A stretch of DNA of 9,665 bases, from contig DKBE01000045.1 in the NCBI GenBank assembly GCA_002451085.1, positions 8,243 through 17,907 on the forward strand. Direction: 5' to 3'. The DNA is from Proteobacteria bacterium UBA6908 (GTDB lineage: Bacteria; Pseudomonadota; Gammaproteobacteria; Acidiferrobacterales; UBA6901). Position numbers and translations under genes: made by a program. The notes under the pieces are model-generated. The model saw nothing but the letters and a program-made list of their open reading frames with translations. It ran no database searches and was not told where the DNA came from. Shown in pieces: positions 6,357 to 9,665 of this stretch (the first letter of the stretch is position 1; the number at the start of each line of letters is the position of its first letter).

Positions 6357-7268
6357 TTACCTGCCGTCCGATCCACCTGACACCCGGTCCCGTGTCCGCC
6401 ACCGGACAAGCCGTTCGCCCCACAGGTGCAATGCCAGTCCACTGAGCACCAGCGCTGTTCCGGACCAGATGCGCAGCCCGACATGCTCGTGGTTGATCGT
6501 TGCACCCAACAGCAGCGCCAGCACCGGTGTCATCAGCGTAATGAGCGCGCTGGTATGGGCCGAAACATGTTTGACCACATAGAAAAACAGCGTGAACCCG
6601 ACCACCGAGCCAACGATGCCCAGATAAACGATGCTGGCCAGCGCGCGCGCAGGAAGTTGCGCGGGCGCATGGTGATCGAACACCAGCCAGGTCAGAAAAA
6701 ACAGCGGTGTCGCGATGGCCAGTGCGCCGGTGGTGACGCTGAGACTGGGCAAGGGCCCGGCATGGCGCTTGATCAGCACCAGGCTCAGCGATTGCAATAC
6801 GACGGAGGCGCATAACGCGGCCAGGCCTGCGGCCATGTGTGGACCAAACGCGAGGCTGGCCCCGAAGATCACCACCAGTCCGGCCAGTGCCACCAGCATG
6901 CCGGTCACGTTCGAGATCGACAGTCCACGCTCATTGAGCAATGGCCGCGCCAGCAGTGCGGTCACCAGCGGTGATAGCCCGAAGAGCACCGAGATCAGGC
7001 CGGACGGTACGTATTGTGCCGCCCAATAGATGAGCAACATGGCCGCATAGGCGCCAAGTGCACCGGACACGTAGGCGCGCCGCGCTGCGCGGTGCCACGG
7101 GAATTCCAGGCGCAGGGCCATGACCAGCGCCAGGCACAGGACGGTGGCCAGACCCATGCGACCCAATACACCGAACAGGAAACCCGGACCCTCGCCGCTC
7201 CATTTGACGGCCAGCGGGGTGGTGGACCAGATCAGGACAACGGCCAGATAGGCGGCGGGTACGGACAT
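6357..7268 (-). CDS. EamA/DMT-family transporter
   Basis: A 303-residue inner-membrane transporter of the drug/metabolite transporter superfamily. About ten hydrophobic segments are arranged as two EamA repeats. The first begins with AAYLAVVLIWSTTPLAVKW and includes GAYAAMLLIYWAAQYVPSGL and ISVLFGLSPLVTALLA. The second spans roughly residues 145-285 and contains YLGIVGSVVGFTLFFYVVKH followed by SALITLMTPVLALLLG, both typical of EamA proteins. Members export amino acids, metabolites or toxic compounds, or import them; the substrate cannot be deduced here. The start at 7268 is preferred because AGGGAG lies about 9 bases upstream. In-frame ATGs at 7289 and 7307 lie in or beside a terminator hairpin. 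The gene has a long leader (to about 7461) containing that terminator, so expression is probably controlled by premature termination. Confidence 0.9.
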   Translation of the reverse strand: MSVPAAYLAVVLIWSTTPLAVKWSGEGPGFLFGVLGRMGLATVLCLALVMALRLEFPWHRAARRAYVSGALGAYAAMLLIYWAAQYVPSGLISVLFGLSPLVTALLARPLLNERGLSISNVTGMLVALAGLVVIFGASLAFGPHMAAGLAALCASVVLQSLSLVLIKRHAGPLPSLSVTTGALAIATPLFFLTWLVFDHHAPAQLPARALASIVYLGIVGSVVGFTLFFYVVKHVSAHTSALITLMTPVLALLLGATINHEHVGLRIWSGTALVLSGLALHLWGERLVRWRTRDRVSGGSDGR

Positions 7269-7290
7269 GTATTGTTCTCCCTGACGCATA

Positions 7291-7329
7291 AAAACGAAAA
7301 AGGCCACAGTGCTGGCGCCCTGTGGCCTT
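7291..7329 (-). terminator. Intrinsic terminator inside the leader of the EamA gene
   Basis: Read on the minus strand, AAGGCCACAG (7329-7320) and CTGTGGCCTT (7309-7300) form a perfect 10-bp stem around a 10-base loop. TTTCGTTTTT follows immediately, so all parts of a Rho-independent terminator are present in this orientation. On the plus strand the stem is followed by CGGAAATAC, so it does not terminate rightward transcripts. It ends about 23 bases before the transporter start codon at 7268. Confidence 0.8.
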
Positions 7330-7355
7330 CGGAAATACTGCTGACTCGATGACGA

Positions 7356-7460
7356 CTACATACGGTTCAGTTGCTCTCCCGAGACACACCGGCGCGCGAC
7401 CGCCAGCCAAATGGTTCGCGGCATCGGTACGCGGCAGACGATGTGTTTGGAATTGAACAT
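7356..7460 (-). CDS. Possible 34-residue leader peptide upstream of the EamA gene
   Basis: ATG at 7460 opens a frame of 34 codons ending in TAG at 7358-7356, about 27 bases before the terminator stem. The peptide begins MFNSKHIVCRVPMPRTIW and ends ARRCVSGEQLNRM. It is Arg- and Cys-containing and has no homologue known to me. No Shine-Dalgarno sequence precedes it. If the promoter at 7495-7468 is used, the transcript would start at or just before this ATG, so translation would have to be leaderless. Codons 18-20 (TGG CTG GCG) contain the segment complementary to the terminator loop, so ribosome position could influence folding. It may equally be a chance open frame within a structured RNA. Confidence 0.25.
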   Translation of the reverse strand: MFNSKHIVCRVPMPRTIWLAVARRCVSGEQLNRM

Positions 7461-7467
7461 GAGAATG

Positions 7468-7495
7468 AGTTTACTGAATTGCTGACCTTCGTCAA
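7468..7495 (-). promoter_or_regulatory. Sigma70-type promoter for the EamA leader transcript
   Basis: On the minus strand TTGACG (7495-7490, five of six matches) and TAAACT (7473-7468, four of six matches) are separated by 16 bases in an AT-richer patch. The expected transcription start is close to 7461-7459, at the ATG of the possible leader peptide. Confidence 0.5.
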
Positions 7496-7599
7496 GAATA
7501 TTTAAAGCCCAAGACGTCTGCTAATGGTGCGATGGGGGTGTGCTGCATCGTTGCGCGTTTGGGTCGCCAGCGGCTGTCGGCATGATGCAGAATGGCGGT
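7496..7599. other. Intergenic stretch upstream of the outer-membrane protein gene
   Basis: This is the remainder of the divergent spacer between the EamA promoter and the barrel-protein gene. It contains an AT-rich core AAGAATATTTAAAG (about 7495-7508), where a weak rightward promoter could lie (TTGCTG 7479-7484, 16 bases, TTTAAA 7501-7506). It also holds an 8-bp palindrome AGACGTCT at 7512-7519. No convincing rightward promoter and no RNA gene is seen. Confidence 0.3.
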
Positions 7600-8901
7600 A
7601 TGAACAACATCGGTGAGACCCACCGCAGCTTGCGGCGCCCATGCGTGTCACGGTGGCTATTGCTGGTCGGTTTCGTCAGTGGCTGGACGCTGGCGCAGGC
7701 CGACGGCTGGGAGACCGGCGGGCATCTCAAGTATCAGTACAACTACACCGAGTACGGTGCCTCAAACGTGGCGACACTGTATGGCGCCGAGCCGGCCAAC
7801 GACCATTCGCTGGATGCCCGCCTCAAGGCGGAGTGGCGGGGCCGGGGCTGGGATTTTGCCATTCACTATGAAGTACTGGGACTGGCCGGCGACAGTCTGG
7901 CCACGCGCCGGAACCTGGCGGCGGCCGGACTGCTCGCCAGCGGTAACGTCACCGGGCTGCCGAATGACCGTCACCGGCTGTTCGATCTCACGGACGACTT
8001 TATCGACGAGCCGCGCGCCGCGGCCGTGCAACGCCTGGACCGGTTGTCGATTGGTTACACGCGTGGCAATGGCACGCTGCGCTTTGGCCGGCAGGCGATC
8101 AGCTGGGGCAACGGGTTGGCCTTTCAGGCACTGGATTTCGTCAATCCATTTTCACCACTCGCGATCGACAAGGACTACAAGACCGGCGAGGACATGCTCT
8201 ATGGCCAGTGGTTGTGGAGCGAAGTTGGGGATTTTCAGTTCATGGCGCTGCCGCGGCGCGATGTGAACACCCGGGAGCTGGACCATGAACAGGCCTCCTA
8301 TGCCGTGAAGCTGCATGCCCGCGCCGCCGGGCTGGATCTGGACGTGCTCACGGCGCGTCATTACGACCAGACATTATTGGGGATGGGCGTTGTCCGGAGT
8401 CTGGGCGGAGCCGTGTGGCGCGGCGACATCCTGCATACCGAGCTGCCGGGACGGGACGACGCGTGGCTGCTGGTCACCAACCTGGACTATTCCTGGATGT
8501 TGTTCGGCAAGAATATGTATGGCTTTGCCGAATATTTTCGCAACGGATTCGGGGCGCGCCGCAATGAAGCGTACCTGACTCCCGATCCGGAACTGGTCGC
8601 ACGTTTGATCCGCGGTGAGCTGTTTACGAACGCGCGCGACTACGCGACGTTGGGTTTGCAGGTGGAGCTGGCACCACTGGTGAACGTGTTCGGGAACATT
8701 GTTTTCAACCTCAACGACGGCAGCCGGTTGATGCAGCTGCGCGGTATCTGGGATGCCCGCGAGAATCTGCAGTTGATGGCCGGCGTGAACCTGCCGGTCG
8801 GCCAGCGGGGTACCGAGTACGGGGGGATCCCGGTCGCACCCGGCGGGCCAACCCTCGCGCCAGGGCGTTCCCTTTTCCTGCGGGCTGCGTATTATTTCTG
8901 A
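7600..8901 (+). CDS. Predicted outer-membrane beta-barrel protein, function unassigned
   Basis: A 433-residue exported protein. The N-terminus has Arg12, Arg13 and Arg18, then the hydrophobic stretch WLLLVGFVSGWTL and a signal-peptidase site AQA at 32-34 before Asp35. The mature part is built of alternating aromatic and polar strands with acidic turns, and it ends in AAYYF with a terminal Phe433, the usual signature recognised by the BAM complex. A conserved-looking core is GRQAISWGNG (163-172) followed by FQALDFVNPFSPLAIDKDYK. A GRQ...SWG pattern occurs in several porin-like families such as DUF1302, but I cannot assign one. The start is uncertain: ATGs at 7582 and 7585 and a GTG at 7540 are in frame, and none has a good ribosome site. 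ATG 7600 gives the most normal signal peptide. The gene is divergent from the EamA leader. It could be an export or uptake pore for an amphiphile. Confidence 0.75.
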   Translation: MNNIGETHRSLRRPCVSRWLLLVGFVSGWTLAQADGWETGGHLKYQYNYTEYGASNVATLYGAEPANDHSLDARLKAEWRGRGWDFAIHYEVLGLAGDSLATRRNLAAAGLLASGNVTGLPNDRHRLFDLTDDFIDEPRAAAVQRLDRLSIGYTRGNGTLRFGRQAISWGNGLAFQALDFVNPFSPLAIDKDYKTGEDMLYGQWLWSEVGDFQFMALPRRDVNTRELDHEQASYAVKLHARAAGLDLDVLTARHYDQTLLGMGVVRSLGGAVWRGDILHTELPGRDDAWLLVTNLDYSWMLFGKNMYGFAEYFRNGFGARRNEAYLTPDPELVARLIRGELFTNARDYATLGLQVELAPLVNVFGNIVFNLNDGSRLMQLRGIWDARENLQLMAGVNLPVGQRGTEYGGIPVAPGGPTLAPGRSLFLRAAYYF

Positions 8902-8913
8902 TCCGCCCGCGGT

Positions 8914-8940
8914 GAACTTTTTGAAACCCGGCCCCTCTAT
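8914..8940 (+). promoter_or_regulatory. Sigma-E/AlgU-type promoter for the HtrA protease gene
   Basis: GAACTT (8914-8919) followed by exactly 16 bases and TCTAT (8936-8940) matches the extracytoplasmic sigma-E (RpoE/AlgU) consensus of GAACTT-N16/17-TCtga. Transcription would begin near 8947 and give a leader of about 36 bases with AGGAG before ATG 8983. Control of degP/mucD-type proteases by sigma-E is well established in Escherichia coli and Pseudomonas, so position and gene identity support each other. Confidence 0.65.
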
Positions 8941-8982
8941 GGGGTGTAGTGCCGCCTGAAAACAAGAACAGGAGCTGATTGC

Positions 8983-9665
8983 ATGTTGCTGGATCGTCGT
9001 TCGTTTCGAGTTGGCGTGATCGCCGGAATTTTCCTTGTCGTCGGTGTGGTTTCCGGAGTGCTGCTGACCGCCGGATCCGGCTGGGTCAGTCCGGCCACGA
9101 GCGCGCCGCCGCTGCCAGTGGCGCTCACCGGTGCCGCCCCGAACGGGTTTCCATCCGTCGCCCGGGCCACCATGCCAGGGGTGGTGAACATCTCGACATC
9201 GCGCACCGTCAAGCAGACGGGCGCACCGGTCTCGCCATTCATGAACGATCCGTTCTTCAAGCACTTCTTCGGCGATGATTTCAACCGTCAGTTTCGCGTG
9301 CCGCGCGAGCGCCGCGAAGCGAGCCTCGGTTCCGGCGTCATTGTGTCGCCGGATGGCTACATCGTGACCAACGCGCATGTCGTGGAAAAGGCCGACGAGA
9401 TCAAGGTGCTGCTTTCGGACAAGCGTGAATTCACCGGCAAGGTTGTGGGAATCGACACCAAGTCGGATATCGCCGTTATCAAGATCTCCGGCAAGGACCT
9501 GCCGACCCTGACGTGGGGCGATTCCGAGAAGATTGAAGTGGGCGAGTATGTGCTGGCCATCGGCAATCCGTTCGGCCTCAATTCCACGGTCACACTCGGC
9601 ATTGTCAGCGCCGTCGGTCGCGCCAACATGGGAATCGAGGATTACGAAAACTTCATCCAGACCGA
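8983..9665 (+). CDS. HtrA-family periplasmic serine protease (DegQ/DegP/MucD/DegS type), N-terminal part
   Basis: The first 227 codons of a periplasmic trypsin-like HtrA protease that degrades or refolds damaged envelope proteins; the gene runs off the window. Residues 10-31 form a long hydrophobic signal peptide or anchor (VGVIAGIFLVVGVVSGVLLTAG). The protease domain follows, with MPGVVNIST at 64-72 and the flexible LA-loop region containing PFFKHFFGDDF near 90-100. LGSGVIVSPDGYIVTNAHVV carries catalytic His132, and KSDIAVIKI carries Asp162. AIGNPFGLNSTVTLGIVSAVGR precedes the active-site Ser, which lies beyond the edge, as do any PDZ domains. A good ribosome site AGGAG precedes ATG 8983, and a sigma-E-like promoter lies at 8914-8940. 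The LA loop favours DegQ/MucD-like proteins over DegS. The number of PDZ domains, needed to decide, is not visible. Confidence 0.92.
   Translation, partial: MLLDRRSFRVGVIAGIFLVVGVVSGVLLTAGSGWVSPATSAPPLPVALTGAAPNGFPSVARATMPGVVNISTSRTVKQTGAPVSPFMNDPFFKHFFGDDFNRQFRVPRERREASLGSGVIVSPDGYIVTNAHVVEKADEIKVLLSDKREFTGKVVGIDTKSDIAVIKISGKDLPTLTWGDSEKIEVGEYVLAIGNPFGLNSTVTLGIVSAVGRANMGIEDYENFIQT

Larger units (their letters stand above)
7269..7461 (-). promoter_or_regulatory. Candidate attenuator leader of the EamA transporter gene
   Basis: This stretch between the proposed transcription start (near 7460) and the transporter ATG holds no recognised gene. It is organised as a promoter at its upstream edge (7495-7468), a 34-codon open frame (7460-7356), a strong intrinsic terminator (7329-7291) and then the ribosome site. 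A terminator placed between promoter and gene indicates conditional read-through, by a riboswitch, leader peptide or RNA-binding protein. One possible competing pairing is seen: CGCCAGC at 7401-7407 is exactly complementary to the terminator-loop segment GCTGGCG at 7311-7317. No known riboswitch class was recognised by eye, and the leader frame has no run of a single amino-acid codon. Confidence 0.5.

Noticed and set aside
7356..7460. Classical amino-acid attenuation (trp/his/leu-type) by the leader peptide
   Set aside because: The 34-residue frame has no run of one amino acid (a single Trp, a single Phe, scattered Arg), so a classical starvation-sensing leader is not supported.
7455..7473. 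Fur-box-like sequence GAACATGAGAATGAGTTTA over the EamA leader promoter
   Set aside because: Only about 12 of 19 positions match the Fur consensus and the right half-site is poor. No iron-related gene is adjacent, so chance similarity in an AT-rich promoter is likely.
8374..9378. 334-codon open frame on the minus strand
   Set aside because: It spans, antisense, the end of the barrel gene, the sigma-E-like promoter and the start of the HtrA gene. It shows no recognisable domain and is a typical GC-rich shadow frame.
1..9665. CRISPR arrays, tRNA/rRNA genes, insertion sequences, prophage or attachment sites
   Set aside because: No regularly spaced repeats, transposase or integrase frames, or tRNA-like cloverleaf were seen; gene content and base composition look uniform.

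Overview
The window is GC-rich, densely packed chromosomal DNA from a proteobacterium, most likely a gammaproteobacterium. The evidence is the gene families present (a DUF2244 membrane protein, a secreted retropepsin-like protease, a DUF1304 protein, a DegQ/MucD-type HtrA protease behind a sigma-E-like promoter) and Gram-negative envelope features (an outer-membrane barrel with a C-terminal Phe, a LolA-like periplasmic protein). No rRNA, tRNA, CRISPR array, insertion sequence or phage gene was seen. Genus-level placement is not possible from this sequence alone.

Layout. Positions 1-479 (minus) hold the N-terminal part of a class I glutamine amidotransferase, cut by the window edge. Divergently, 525-1172 encodes an exported retropepsin-like aspartic protease, followed by a DUF2244 membrane protein (1267-1812) with its own promoter. 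Positions 1922-5874 are a tightly coupled four-gene operon: a LolA-like exported protein, two paralogous FtsX/LolC-type permeases that overlap by 11 bases, and a LolD/MacB-type ATPase. A small DUF1304 membrane protein follows (5918-6274). A bidirectional hairpin separates it from a convergent EamA/DMT transporter (minus, 7268-6357). That transporter sits behind a leader of about 190 nt with a strong intrinsic terminator, which looks like an attenuator. Divergently, 7600-8901 encodes an unassigned outer-membrane beta-barrel protein. The window ends inside an HtrA-type protease (8983 onward).

How the genes may work together. Most genes concern the cell envelope. The four-gene operon repeats the gene content of the Lol pathway (periplasmic carrier, two permeases, ATPase). 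It probably moves a lipid, lipoprotein or other amphiphile out of the inner membrane, but its substrate cannot be read from the sequence. The outer-membrane barrel could be a downstream partner, although it is not in the same operon. The HtrA protease carries a sigma-E/AlgU-type promoter, as expected for envelope-stress quality control.

The least ordinary features are regulatory: the terminator-containing leader of the EamA gene, with a 34-codon ORF inside it, and two promoters (for the DUF2244 gene and the Lol-like operon) that share the same GCTGGACA -35 segment embedded in inverted repeats.
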